This document shows, piece after piece, positions 49,995 through 60,317 of a DNA stretch of 64,000 bases. Location: NCBI RefSeq assembly GCF_040802235.1, contig NC_133161.1, forward strand, positions 106,843,001 through 106,907,000. The letters are read 5' to 3'. Within the stretch, counting starts at the first letter, position 1; every line of letters begins with the position of its first letter. A program made the translations under genes and the position numbers. The notes below the pieces were generated by a model. The model was not told the DNA's origin. It saw only the letters and a program-made list of their open reading frames with translations, and ran no database searches. This DNA comes from Manis javanica. Its lineage: Eukaryota > Chordata > Mammalia > Pholidota > Manidae.

Positions 49995-50501
49995 GATCCT
50001 GGCGCTGCTACAGTTGTAGCTGCAGTCATCCCACCGGTTCCTGGACTTGCCATTATAATGAAGAAGGAGATATCTAAGCTGGCCTGTGCATACAGTAAAA
50101 CAACAAATTTGACTGGATCTATACTGTTGGAACTCAACCAAGAATTAGGAGAAGTGCAAGTTGCAGTGCTCCAAACTCTTGCGACTATAGACTATCTACT
50201 GTTAAAAGAACACATGGTATGTGAACAGTTCCCAGGAATGAGTTGTTTTAATTTGTCTGATTTTTCTCAAACTATTCAAATTCAGTTAGACAATATCCAT
50301 TGTATCATTGATAAGTTTTCACAAATGCCTAGAGTACCTAACTGGTTTTCTTGGTTTCACTGGATATGGCTGGTAATTGTAGGTCTGCTTTTGTTATGTA
50401 GCTGTATTCCTATTATGTTAATGTATGTGCACAATTTAATTAGTAGTTTAAAACATATACATGCTTATGTTACTCTACAAGAAGATATGTCAAAGAAATA
50501 A
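49995..50501 (+). pseudogene. ERV env transmembrane-subunit fragment, copy 2, open
   Basis: An open frame of 168 codons follows a stop at 49992; the first Met is at 50058. In order it shows a hydrophobic Ala/Val/Pro-rich stretch like a fusion peptide, a leucine-rich heptad region with an N-glycosylation-type NLT, a loop C-X6-S-C (a CX6CC-like motif with the middle Cys replaced by Ser, as in copy 1), an NLS glycosylation-type site, a Trp-rich membrane-proximal part, one membrane span of about 20 residues and a tail of about 23. The surface subunit and cleavage site are missing, so it is a fragment. I infer a class I-like ERV with low certainty. Confidence 0.65.
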
Positions 50502-51113
50502 TCAATCTTCCCATGTTTTCTTCCATCTGCTATTTCTATAGCTTTTCTTCTTCCTTCCTAATTACAACCCTTTAGTATAATTCATGCCTCATATCGAAAA
50601 TTACTGAGTATCATAATTCTTCCAAGTGGTAAAGATACCTCAAGACAAATGCTGGGCATAGAAGCCACAGGGCATAAATTTGGCAAGAAGTAAAAAGCTA
50701 ACCTTTTCAAACAATGTGGCTTCTCTCTCACTTACCAACTTTACATTTCCCTGTATGGCCCCGGAAGATGACTGGTTAGCCAGAGACGGGTAAGATTCCT
50801 CAAGGGAGGAACAACCTAAGACAGGCACAGTCACAGGGGGGCCATCAGGAGAGAAATTGGGGACCAACAGAGGTGAGGCTTAGAACCTCACACCCCCTGT
50901 TTTGAGAGAAATCTTCCACATCTGTGGATGTTTTGTTGCCCTTGTCTAGCTTGGATTAATACTTAGTCTATAGGCACACACCTGATCATCTACATTTGCC
51001 CTCTTACAGCACTAAATTATGTTTTCTACCTTTATCTTGCATCTACTTACCACTTCAGCATTTTATTTAAAATAATAATAATAATAATAATAATAGTAAT
51101 AATAATGGAGAAA

Positions 51114-51435
51114 TGTGGGATTCACATATAAATCAAGTATAAAAATCAAACGAATAATCATATCTGACTTGATTGTTTATAGTTCATGATGCGTGATCAA
51201 AACCGAAAGTTTCTCTGATATGACTGCCCTTGCACTGTTCACCATGTAAAAACTTATTCACTATGTAAGAACTTGTTCACCATGTAAGAACTTGTTCGTT
51301 ATGCTTCAGAAGATTGGAGACTGTTGAGAAATAGGCTTGGGGTTGATTAATGACTGTGCATTGAGTCCCCTGTACAGAATTTTATTGTTGTTAACAACCA
51401 TTTGATCAATAAATATGAGAGATGCCCTCTCAAAA
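51114..51435 (+). mobile_element. ERV LTR end (U3-R) supplying the poly(A) site, copy 2
   Basis: Starts TGTGGGATTC after 'atggagaaa' and an AAT-rich run (51070-51106). It has a tandem of ttcaccatgtaa-type 20-bp units at about 51238-51300 and AATAAA at about 51409-51414, 17 bases before the A tract. It lacks the U5 part, as expected if copied from polyadenylated RNA. Confidence 0.7.
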
Positions 51436-51451
51436 AAAAAATGTCGTTGGA
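51436..51451 (+). repeat. 3' target-site duplication of composite element 2
   Basis: aaaaaatgtcgttgga, right copy of the duplication at 43452-43467. Confidence 0.9.
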
Positions 51452-54400
51452 ATTTTGAGAAGGATTGCATTAAATCTATAAATTGCTTTCAGCAGGATAG
51501 TCATTTTGACAATATTAATTCTTCCTATCCATGAACATGGAATAGATTTCCATTTATTTGTATCTTCTTCAATTTCTTTTATGAGTGTCTATAGTTTTCA
51601 GAGTATAGGTCTTCACTTCCTTGGTTTAGGTTTATTCCTAGGTGTTTTACTCTTTTTGTGTAATTATAAATGGAGTTGTTTTCTGATTTCTTTTTCTGTT
51701 AGTTCATTGTTAGTGTAAAGGAATGCAGCAGATTTCTCTGTAATTTTTTATCCTTCAACTTTACTTAATCCAGTTATTAATTCTAACAATTTTTTGGTAG
51801 AGTCTTTAGTGTTTTCCGTATATAGTATCATGTCTTCTGCAAATAGTGACAGTTTAATTTCTTCCTTACCAATCTGGATGCCTTTTCTTTTCGTCTTGTC
51901 TGATTGCCATGGCTAGGACCTCCAGTACTATGTTGAATAAAAGTGGTGTGAGTAGTCATACATGTCTTGTTCCTGATCTAAGAGGAAAAGCTTTTCAGCT
52001 TTTTGGCATTAAGCATGTTTGCTGTGGGCTTGTTGTATATGACATTTATTATGTTGAGGTACATACCATCTATACCCATTTTGTTGAAAGGTTGTATCAT
52101 GAAGGATGCTGAATTTTGTCAAATGTTTTCTCAGCATCTTTTGAAATGATCAGGTGGTTTTTTACCTTTCCTTTTGTTAATGTGGTGTATGGTATTGATT
52201 GATTGACAAACATAATGCCATCCTTGCATCCCTGGAATAAATCCCACCTGATCATTGTAGCTCCAGGAATAAGAGGGTTCCCAGCCCAGGGCAAGTTCTA
52301 TATAAATCTGGTGAAACTGGAGATGGACAAGGGGAAAGGCAGGATGGGTTAAAAGGGTTTATTTCTCACAGCTTCATTAGCCAGACCCCACACCATCCAT
52401 CCCCTCCCACTGTGACATGTACTACCTTCCCCTGCCCAATGGTGGATCCATGGTGACTGGCAAACACAAGATCAGTTATGTACCAGAAACAGAGGGGAGG
52501 AGAGAATGGCTCTTTCCTTTCCATCCCCTACCACAGATTGACCAGAAGCTCCACCATGGTAAACATCCATTGGCTATGTAAATAGACTAAGGTCAGGTGG
52601 GAAATTTTGGAAATTCTGGGTGAAAACTTCCATTTACCCCACAATTATGATGGATGATCCTTTTGATGTATTTTTGGATTCAGTTTGCTAATATTTTATT
52701 GAGAATTTTTTGCATTTATGTTCATCAGGAATATTGGTCTGTAATTTTCTTTTTTTGTAGTGACTTTGGTTTTGCTATTTGAGTGACGCTGGCCTCATTG
52801 AATGAGTTTGGAAGTATTCCCTTCTCTTCTACTTTTTGGGAAACTTTAAGGAGGATGGGTATTAGGTCTTTACTAAATGTTTGATAAAATTCAGTGGTGA
52901 AGCCATCTGGTCCTGGAATTTTGTTTGTTGAGAGTTTTTTTATTGCCAATTCCATTTCATTACTGGTACTTTTTCTGTTCAGGTTTTCTGTTTCTCCCTG
53001 GATCAGTCTTGCAAGGTTGTATTTTTCTAGGAATTGTCCAATTCTTCTATGTTGTCCAACTTACAGGCATACAATTTTTCATAGAACTCTCTAATTCTTT
53101 GTATTTCTTTGGTATCCATTGTGGATATTCACTTTTTGTTTCTGATTTTGTTAATTTGTGTCATCTTTCTTTTTTTCTTGGTAAGTCTGGTTACTTAGCC
53201 CATTTTGTTTATGTTCTCAAAGAATCAGCTCTTGGTTCCATTGCTTTTTTCCATTGTTTTATTCTTCTATTATTTATTTCTGCCCTGATCTTTATTATGT
53301 CTCTCATTCTACTAACTTTGGATTCATTTTTTTATTTTTCTAGTTTCTTTAATTGTGAGTTCAAACTGTTTATTTGGGATTGTTCTTGTTTCTTGTGGTA
53401 GGCCTGTATTGCTATGTACTTCTGTCCAAGAACCACTTTTGTGGTGACCCACAGATTTTGGACTGCTGCATTTTTGTTTTCATTTGTCTCCATGTAGTGC
53501 TTGATTTCTGTTTTGATTTGTTCATTGATCCATTGATGATTTAGAAGCATGTTATTTAGCATCCATGTGTCTGTGGGATTACTTTGTTTTTGTGTGTGTG
53601 TTATTTATTTTAGTTTCATAGCATTGTGGTCTAAGAAGTTGCTTGATACAATTTGATTCTTTTTGAATATATTGAGGCTCTTCTTGTAGCTTAGTATGTT
53701 ATCTATTCTGAAGAACATTCCATGTAGACTTGATAAAAATGTGTATCTTGCTTCTTTTGGGTGGAATGTTCTGTACATATCTGTTAAGTCAATATGATCT
53801 AATGTGTTGTTTGTGCCTCTGTTTCCTCATTTATTTTTTGTTTGGCTGATCTGTCCATTGATATAAGTGGCATGTTAATGTCCCCTAATATGAATGTATT
53901 GCCATCTTTTTCCTCCTTTAGTTCTGTTAGTATTTGTTTCACATATTTAAGTGCTCCTATATTGAATGCCTAGATACTTATAATGGTTATATCCTCTTGT
54001 TGAACTGACCTGTTTATCATTATGTAATGTCATTCTTTGTCTCTTGTTAGTTTCTTTGTTTTGAAGTCTATTTTGTCTGGTATAAGCACTGCTATGCCTG
54101 CTTTTTCTCCCTATTATCTGCATGGAATATCTTTTTCCATCACTTCATTTCTTATCTGTGCATATTTTTGGGTCTGAAATGAGTCTCTTGTAGGTAGCAT
54201 ATAGATGGGTCTTATTTACATGTAAGTTATTTATTAAGAGGTATGTACTATTGCCATTTTATCAATTGTTTTCTGGTTCTTTTTATACCTCCTCTCTATT
54301 CCTTTCTTCTCTCCTGCTCTTTTCTTGTTATTTGATGTTTTCCTTTAGTGTTGTGATTGGATTTCTCTTTTTTAGTTTTTGTATATCTGTTATAGGCTTT

Positions 54401-54990
54401 AGGTTTGTGGTTACCATGAGGGACAAGGATAGTTTCCTAACTATATAACAATATATATTAAGTTGACAATTGCTCTATTTCAAACACCATCTAAAAGCAC
54501 TTGTTTTTTATTCCTCTTCCTCCTCAACTTTTATGTATTAGATGCCATAATCTGCATTTTTTGTATGTGTTTAGTTGATTTTACTACTTTTGTTTTGTTT
54601 TGCTTTAATTTCATACTTGGTTGGTAAGTAATTGGTCTACTACTTTTACTGTGGGTTTAGTTTCACTGGTGAAAACTATTTGGGCTTAAGAAATACAAAA
54701 GTCCCTTTTACATATCTTGTAATGCTGGTGTAGTAGTGATGAATTCCTTCAGTCTTCATTTATCTGGGAAATTTTTAATCTCATTCAAATTTGAATGATA
54801 ATCTTACCAAGTAGATTATTCTTGGTTGTATGTCCTTCTGTTTCAATACATTAAATATTTCAGGCCACTCCCTTCTGGCCTATAAAATTTCTGCTGAGAA
54901 GTCTGCTGATAGCCTGATGGAGTTTTTCTTATAAGTAAATTTTTTTCTCTATAGCTTCTTTCAGTACCATCTCCTTATCCTTAATCTTTG
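51452..54990 (-). mobile_element. Old L1, minus strand (part 2 of split element)
   Basis: Continues the old L1 of 42898-43467. The minus strand reads ORF2 back through the reverse transcriptase (51780-52950) and endonuclease (53300-54240), and ORF1-like sequence to about 54990. A solo LTR interrupts it at 52256-52643. Frames are short and decayed (52725-52955, 53332-53562). No class A or B leader is recognisable at the end. Confidence 0.75.
52256..52643 (-). mobile_element. Solo LTR inside the old L1
   Basis: A 388-bp insertion that starts TG and ends CA on either strand. It is flanked by atcat (52251-52255) and attat (52644-52648), a 5-bp duplication with one mismatch; removing it restores normal L1 sequence. 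On the minus strand it reads TGTGGGGTAAATGG at the start, has a CCAAT at about 52577 and AATAAA at about 52361, then ends GGAGCTACA. No internal ERV sequence remains. I cannot name the family. Confidence 0.75.
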
Positions 54991-55690
54991 CCTCTTGACA
55001 AATTTTTAAATGTACAATATATTACTGTGGACTATAAGTACAGTGTGGTACAGCAGACCTCTGGAGCCTAGAGCCTATTCATTTTGCTTGATTGAAATTC
55101 TATGTATGTATGTTATGTAGTATCTTCCATTTTCCTCTTTCCCCAGTCCCTGACAACATCATTCCACTTCTTGATTGCATGAATTTGACTACTTCATTCA
55201 ATTTAGGCCATTTTAAATCAGATTATTAGCTTTTTTATAATTGAGTTGTAAGAGTTCCTATATATTTTGAAGATTAACTCCTTATCAAATATATGGTTTG
55301 CAAATATTTTCTTCCATTTCATAAGTTACCTTTTCACTCTGGTGATTGTTTCCTTTACTGTGAGGAAAAGTTTTAGTTCAATGTAGTCCTACTTCTATAT
55401 TTTGTTTTTGTCGCCCGTGCTTCTGGTATCATATTTGTGAAATCATTGCCAAGATCAATGTCATGAAAGTTTTACCCAATGTTTCATCTTAGGAGTTTTA
55501 TAGTTTGCGGTCTTATGTTTAAGCCTTTAATCAATTTTGCATTGATTTTTGTATGGTATAAGGTAATAGTCTAACTTCAGTCTTTTGCATATGGACAAGC
55601 AGTGGATAACCATTTTCCCATACCACTCCTTGTAGAGAAATTTTGTATTCTTGTGTATCCTTGACACCCTTGTTCAAGGTCAGTTGACTC
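54991..55690 (-). mobile_element. Old L1 3' end, antisense
   Basis: Antisense 3'UTR and ORF2 C-terminus of an L1M-type element. Landmarks are 'aaatgtacaatatattactg', 'gtccctgacaacatcattcc', 'aactccttatcaaatatatg' and 'ttttgtatggtataagg'. Distinct from, and more diverged than, the L1 to its left. Confidence 0.65.
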
Positions 55691-58600
55691 TAAATATTGA
55701 GTGGGACAGTCACATGGTGTTCTCCCTTCTCCAGTAATATTATTTCTGAAGTTGGAGAAGGTATTCCCTCAGGGTGTGTGGGGCGCAGGGCAAATAGTGT
55801 TTTGAGGGACCACTATTTACACAATCTGAATCATCCCAAGTCAGTGTATCAGCCCCATTCTGGTGGCCTAATCACTCTTAAGGCACTCTCCTAGAGCTTG
55901 GGTCCAGCCATGGGACCCAAGGAAAACCGCCAAGGAGAATGTAACTTATACTCATTACAGAAAAATACTGTAATTTTTTTCTGGAAAGTTTCTTACCTCT
56001 GCAACTGCTCTGTGTACCAAGTAGGACAGATCCCCCTAGCTTATGAACAAGGTTACATGAGAAGTAATTATTCATATTCTACTGTCTCATTACCTGCAAA
56101 CTATCCCCCCACCCCAAATATGTCATTTCATGATACACCTCCAATGTTTGTGAAAAAGTCTGCCCTGAGTGCTGCCTCTGCTTTGCAGCAAGCCCCATTA
56201 CCTGTGCCACCCTGACAGCTATGCCTGGTCTGAAGTAAGGAGGGGGAAATGCAGAGTTAAAGGTGAAGCCCATTCTTCCTTCAGCGTAATGACGTTCTCT
56301 TCGTATGACCAGTCCCATCATTGGTTGAGCTGGAGACAAGGCCAAGCCTCACACTGTTCTCAGAATCATGCCATGTCTGGAAACAACTGAGGCTTTCCTC
56401 CCAGGCCACGTGGTTGTTCCCAGCTCACAGAGTGTAAAGAAAAGACAAGCTCCTTGCAAACCGTTTGGTGTCGAGCTGCCTGTGAATCTGAAAACAGTCT
56501 TAGAGATGGCTGAACCACAGCAGTGAGTTCCCTGTTCCCTGCTGTATCTCTAATATCCAATCTGAGTAAATCCTTGTGTCTGTTATATTTTGGGGCACTC
56601 GAGTTTGTCCTGAAAGCATGTAGCTCTCAGTGTGGTGGCCAGAATGAGTCCTGCAGAGCTTCTGTGATGCCTCTTGCTCTCATAACCTTTCCTGTGATCT
56701 AACCAACTTCTGGGCTTCTTTTGTCTTCTTATCTGTGTGTTCATCTAGAACAAGTTAAATCCTCCAACTGATCCCTAAGGGATCTAGAAATCAAAGTAGA
56801 TATTTCAGGCAGTCATGATTGATTTTGACCCTGTGAGGAAAGAGTATGGGAAGAGTATGAAATTGTCTTTTGATTCAGAAACTTTCAAGAATAATCATGC
56901 CCTCCACTGATAGGAGCCATTTAGGTGGTCCCCACCAGAAGTCCTATGACAGCAGTGCCCTGTCCTCAACAACCAGGTGTGTCCTCAGCCACAGTGAAGG
57001 GTGCTGAGAGCTGCCACAGGGACAGGAGCAGAATAAGATGTTCTCCAATCCACCATCACTTCTTCCTGGGAATGCCTACAGAACCCAAACTGGGTTAAAA
57101 TCTATCACGCTTCTGGTTTCTACAACTATCATACAAGTATTAGCATCCAGCTTACATTCTAAATTTTGCCACAAGCTTTAAATCTAGTGGAGTATCCATG
57201 ACTACACACAAAATGTGGTTCAGGGTCTCCAAACTGTCCTTTTATGTTTGAATGGATACCTAGCCTTTTTTTCATCTCAATTTCCGACATAAATTGAGTC
57301 CCACAAAGCAAGAAATTATACAAATGACATCAAAATCCATGAGCTGTCACAGGGAGACCTTGTAAAAAAGACAACAGGAAACAGCAAATATAAGATGAGG
57401 TAGGTGCTCTTTGCAGTATTCATCTGCACCTTGGACTGCACTGAATTTACTGTATCTCTGAAATGAAATATGCCGGGTGGAACAACTGAAGGCAGCGGTT
57501 CTCTAATTTTGTCTCAGAATCACATTATACTCTTAAAATTTATTGAGGATCCCAAATAATTTTTATAAGGGCAATATCTATCAATGTGTGCCAAATTAGC
57601 AATTAAAACAAAAAATTTAATTTTTTAAAAATTTGTCAAAATAGTACCTGCAGTCAGCAACATTTAGGGAAAGATGCCAGTTGCTTAAATAGGGTTTGGA
57701 CTTTTTAGTTTTTGAAAATATTGGTTGTCCTTAGGACAAATTTGTGTATTTGCCCACAGCTTTCCACAAGTATCCATCAGATTTTAAAAAGAATGAGAAA
57801 AACAGTCTTCACCTCACACCAGGGGTAGAAAGAGATCAAAGGTCAGCAGGCTGAACGTGGCAGAAATGGCCATGGATGACTCAGCAGCACCTGCCAGTGT
57901 TACAGCCTGAAAGACTCAGGCTTTCGGGACCACCTGCCATAGGTTATTTTAATGAAGTCCCTGAGGTGGGAGAGGGACACCTCCTAAGGCAAGTATCAGT
58001 AGTTAGGGGACTGAACTTCCTACATGGGAAGTCATGAAAATTCGGGAGCAGTGAGGAAATTTCCTTAATTGAGGTTGGGGGAAAGATGGACTCTGGGCAG
58101 GGGAATGAAGCAATAAAGTCAGGCTGGCCCTCAAGGGATGCCCCTGTTACGGGCATCCGTTATGTCACTTCTTTTTTCCTGGACTTTGAGGATAGCTGTG
58201 CTGAGCACACTTTGTTTTCCAGTCTTCCCCTACCCTGGAATATCCCGTGGTCATCCTATCTGCAGGGGGTGTTCCTGCGCACAGCCCTGTGCAGCCGGGA
58301 GCCCATAGGGCAGGCAGCAGGGGGAAACCAGGCCAGAGGCAGGATTGGTCTTTTTCTGTGCTTGGTGCTGGTTTTCTCTATCACGTGACTTTTTGTTATG
58401 TTAATATATACTTTGCTTCGTTCCAGAAAAGAATTCATATCACTCTATGCTACAGTCCTTACCGAGAATTTCTCATCCAGTGACTTAGAATCCTAGGGGC
58501 AGAAACTATATTTTTAATCTCTACCTTGTCATCACCTAGTGCCATCTGGCATTCAACTAATGTCTAAACGGAAAAAAACGGAATTCTTTCCCTCAAGGAG

Positions 58601-58809
58601 AAATCATTACGTTTGGTTCCAAATAATTAAAGAAGCAATAAGAACAAAGAGAACCATTAAAGACTGATAAGTAATCATACTATTACTATATAAAGGTCAA
58701 GATTTCCTTGTGTCCTTTTATTATACATGTTATGCTCCCGGGCAATTAAATTAATATTGGAGGAATCTCTCGGGGTAATTAAATATTTAGATGATTAAGT
58801 ATTCTTTCA
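55691..58809. other. Upstream flank of the CpG-island gene, mostly unique
   Basis: About 3.1 kb with no gene I can support. Frames at 55697-55894 and 55898-56215 have no recognised domain. 56449-56490 matches the composite tail, and the 56380-56620 region may be part of an old ERV (see findings). The rest looks unique. Confidence 0.4.
56449..56490 (+). repeat. 42-bp segment shared with composite tail (49735-49776)
   Basis: 41 of 42 positions identical. The flanks differ on the right; on the left both sides are A-rich. It may mark an ERV family related to the composite tail. Confidence 0.8.
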
Positions 58810-59284
58810 CATGATCTCCCGGTAGGCGGGAGAAAACGCGGGTCACTGACGGCGCGTCCACGCCGCACAGCGTGAGGGCGGCGAGCTCCTCGCTCCAGGC
58901 TGCCCGGGGGCACGTGCGGCGCCCGCTTCCCCGGAGAAGTCGCGTACAGGACGGGGCCGTGCAGGCGCTCGGAGGCCCCCCGGCTGCAGGGGCAGTGAGT
59001 GGGCGCCGCGGGCTCTGAGCGGCTGCGCGGGCGACGCCGGAGCCCTCGGAGCGCACCCGCCGCGGCCAGGCCCCGCAGGAGGCTCCGGCCGCTCCGAAGC
59101 CCCCCGCTCGTGGCCTTCCTAAAGGGCCCCTCGCTGCCCGCCGTGCGGGGCCCCGGAGAGAGGCTGCCCGCCGCCAGTGCGCCGCGGCCCGGCAGCGCCG
59201 CTCCGGTGGAAATGCGCCGGCAGGATACTTGTCCCGGTGCGCACGCCGTACCGCGCGGCCGCGGAGGTGAGGCGCGCGACGGAG

Positions 59285-59470
59285 ATGGGGGAGGCCATGT
59301 CGAAGAGGCTGAAGCTGCATCTGAGCGCGGAGGCAGAAATGGAGGAGCGGGCGTTCGCCAATCCCTTCCTGGACTACGAGGCCGCCGCCGGAGCGGCCGA
59401 GGAGCCAGGCTTTGCTCGCCCCCCGCCCACCACCGACGAGCTCGGCCTGCCTTTCCACGACGACGGGAAG
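59285..59470 (+). CDS. First coding exon of an unidentified protein (partial gene)
   Basis: ATG 59285 sits in a strong start context (G at -3 and +4) inside the CpG island and opens 62 codons ending exactly at an AAG|GTGAGT donor, phase 0. The peptide begins MGEAMSKRLKLHLSAEAEME, with a basic KRLKL patch that could be a short nuclear signal. Acidic and Ala/Glu-rich residues follow, then a Pro-rich stretch (FARPPPTT), ending LPFHDDGK. An in-frame second ATG is at 59297. The frame is open upstream to ATG 59177, so a longer start cannot be excluded, but that part looks like GC-rich leader. No further exon is found before 64000, so intron 1 exceeds 4.5 kb. I do not recognise the gene. It looks like a conserved cellular exon because of the good start, the donor and the island. 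Confidence 0.7.
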
Positions 59471-59476
59471 GTGAGT
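59471..59476 (+). promoter_or_regulatory. Splice donor of exon 1
   Basis: AAG|GTGAGT, a near-ideal U1 match; the open frame continuing to 59803 is intron read-through. Confidence 0.8.
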
Positions 59477-59534
59477 CCGTGGGCCGGGCGGGGTGTCGCG
59501 GGAGCTCGGGCGGTGGGACCGCCCACCCGCTCCG

Positions 59535-59542
59535 TGACGTCA
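59535..59542. promoter_or_regulatory. CRE/ATF palindrome TGACGTCA
   Basis: Perfect full-site CREB/ATF element in a CpG island, 64 bases into intron 1. Binding is inferred from the motif only. Confidence 0.6.
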
Positions 59543-59808
59543 TCCGACCGCGCCCCGCGCCCCGCAGGGTGGGCCAGGGAACCGCGGTCAGCTAACGGCC
59601 CCAGGCTGGACGGGCCTGGAGGGCTGCTGCTCACCGGGACACTCTTCCAGGCGGGGTCCTTCCTAGTCTCCCGTGCCGTTGGAATGCACCTGTGGGGCGC
59701 TATGTTTCGTAGCCCTTGGAAGCGTCCGTCCAAGCTCCAGGGTCGGAGGATGTACAGGGCCCTGAGCACACGCCCACCTCGAGATGTGAAACGAGCCCGA
59801 TGACAACC

Positions 59809-60312
59809 TGTAAGATAAATTCTAGCCGGAATAAGCAGGCAAAGAGAGGCAACAAAGGGCCAGGTAATTTATTTAAATACCCCCGGGTGAGGTTCTATGG
59901 CCTTCTTGCCGGAGGCCATAGAAGTCACGCCCGGTTAGGGAGGTGGGGCGCTTATAAGGGCTTAGGAGGGGGAGGAGTGGGCAAACTATCTTAGGAGGGT
60001 GTTGAGAGGTATGATTGGCTAAAGGTGACATAATAGACAACTAGAAACTTTTTTCCTTCCAAGAGGGAGGAGGCTGACATCCGGGTCCCTGTTGGCACAT
60101 CAGGATGGAATTCAGGGAAAGCTATCCCATTTCCATATACGGCACGGACTTTGGGGTCTGGTCTGTTCTCCCCCTATGGCATCTCTCAGTTCTGTTTGCA
60201 TGTCCTTGTTTTTCCTTTCTCCAGCCTAACATTCCAGCCTTTTGGTCATAATGGGCGATGACTCAATCTGGCTACTTTGCATGTCCTTGTTTTTCCTTTC
60301 TCCAGCCTAACA
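59809..60312 (-). mobile_element. Solo LTR in intron 1
   Basis: A 504-bp element bounded by tgtaag on the left and ctaaca on the right (so TG...CA on either strand) and by a perfect 5-bp duplication caacc (59804-59808 and 60313-60317). On the minus strand it has a TATA-like CTTATAAG at about 59951-59958 and AATAAA at about 59867-59872, so it is antisense to the gene. Its U3 edge contains an 81-bp repeat: the 34-bp stretch at 60198-60231 recurs at 60279-60312. It lies about 340 bp downstream of the exon 1 donor. Confidence 0.85.
60198..60312 (-). repeat. Duplicated U3 edge within the solo LTR
   Basis: 'ttgcatgtccttgttttt' to 'ccagcctaaca' appears twice, 81 bases apart. Such U3 duplications in retroviral LTRs often carry enhancer motifs. 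Confidence 0.75.
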
Positions 60313-60317
60313 CAACC

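Larger units (their letters stand above)
43468..51435 (+). mobile_element. Composite L1-ERV retrotransposon, copy 2
   Basis: About 7.97 kb with the same order as copy 1: L1 5'UTR (43468-44263), ORF1, ORF2, 3'UTR to about 49557, A-rich tract (49558-49578), segment A, poly(A) (49722-49731), ERV env/LTR end and final poly(A). It is enclosed by a 16-bp duplication of the old L1 it landed in, and the old L1 reads on in register at both sides, so the whole composite entered as one piece. ORF1 and ORF2 are broken. The ERV transmembrane frame is open. Copy 2 keeps about 46 bp near 49741-49786 that copy 1 has lost. Confidence 0.88.
58810..59700 (+). promoter_or_regulatory. CpG island promoter
   Basis: Abrupt change from AT-rich flanks to dense CpG (for example gcgtccacgccgcac, cgcggccggcagcg-type runs). 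It covers the likely 5'UTR, exon 1 and the start of intron 1. No TATA box is evident, as usual for housekeeping promoters. A GC box (GGGCGGGG) lies at 59486-59493 and a perfect TGACGTCA at 59535-59542. The transcription start is not determined. Long open frames on the minus strand here are products of GC richness, though a divergent transcript is possible. Confidence 0.85.

Noticed and set aside
56560..56620. Retroviral primer-binding site (proline-type) near 56588
   Set aside because: Only a partial match to a TTTGGGG...CTCG motif, with no clear LTR end before it.
59177..59284. Upstream in-frame ATG at 59177 for the exon 1 protein
   Set aside because: The added 36 residues look like translated GC-rich leader and the ATG at 59285 has the better context, but it is not excluded.
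58779..59543. Long minus-strand open frames across the CpG island (254 and 223 codons)
   Set aside because: GC-rich sequence rarely has stops. The frames are Arg/Pro/Ala-rich without a domain and overlap the better-supported plus-strand exon; a divergent RNA is possible but the protein is not supported.
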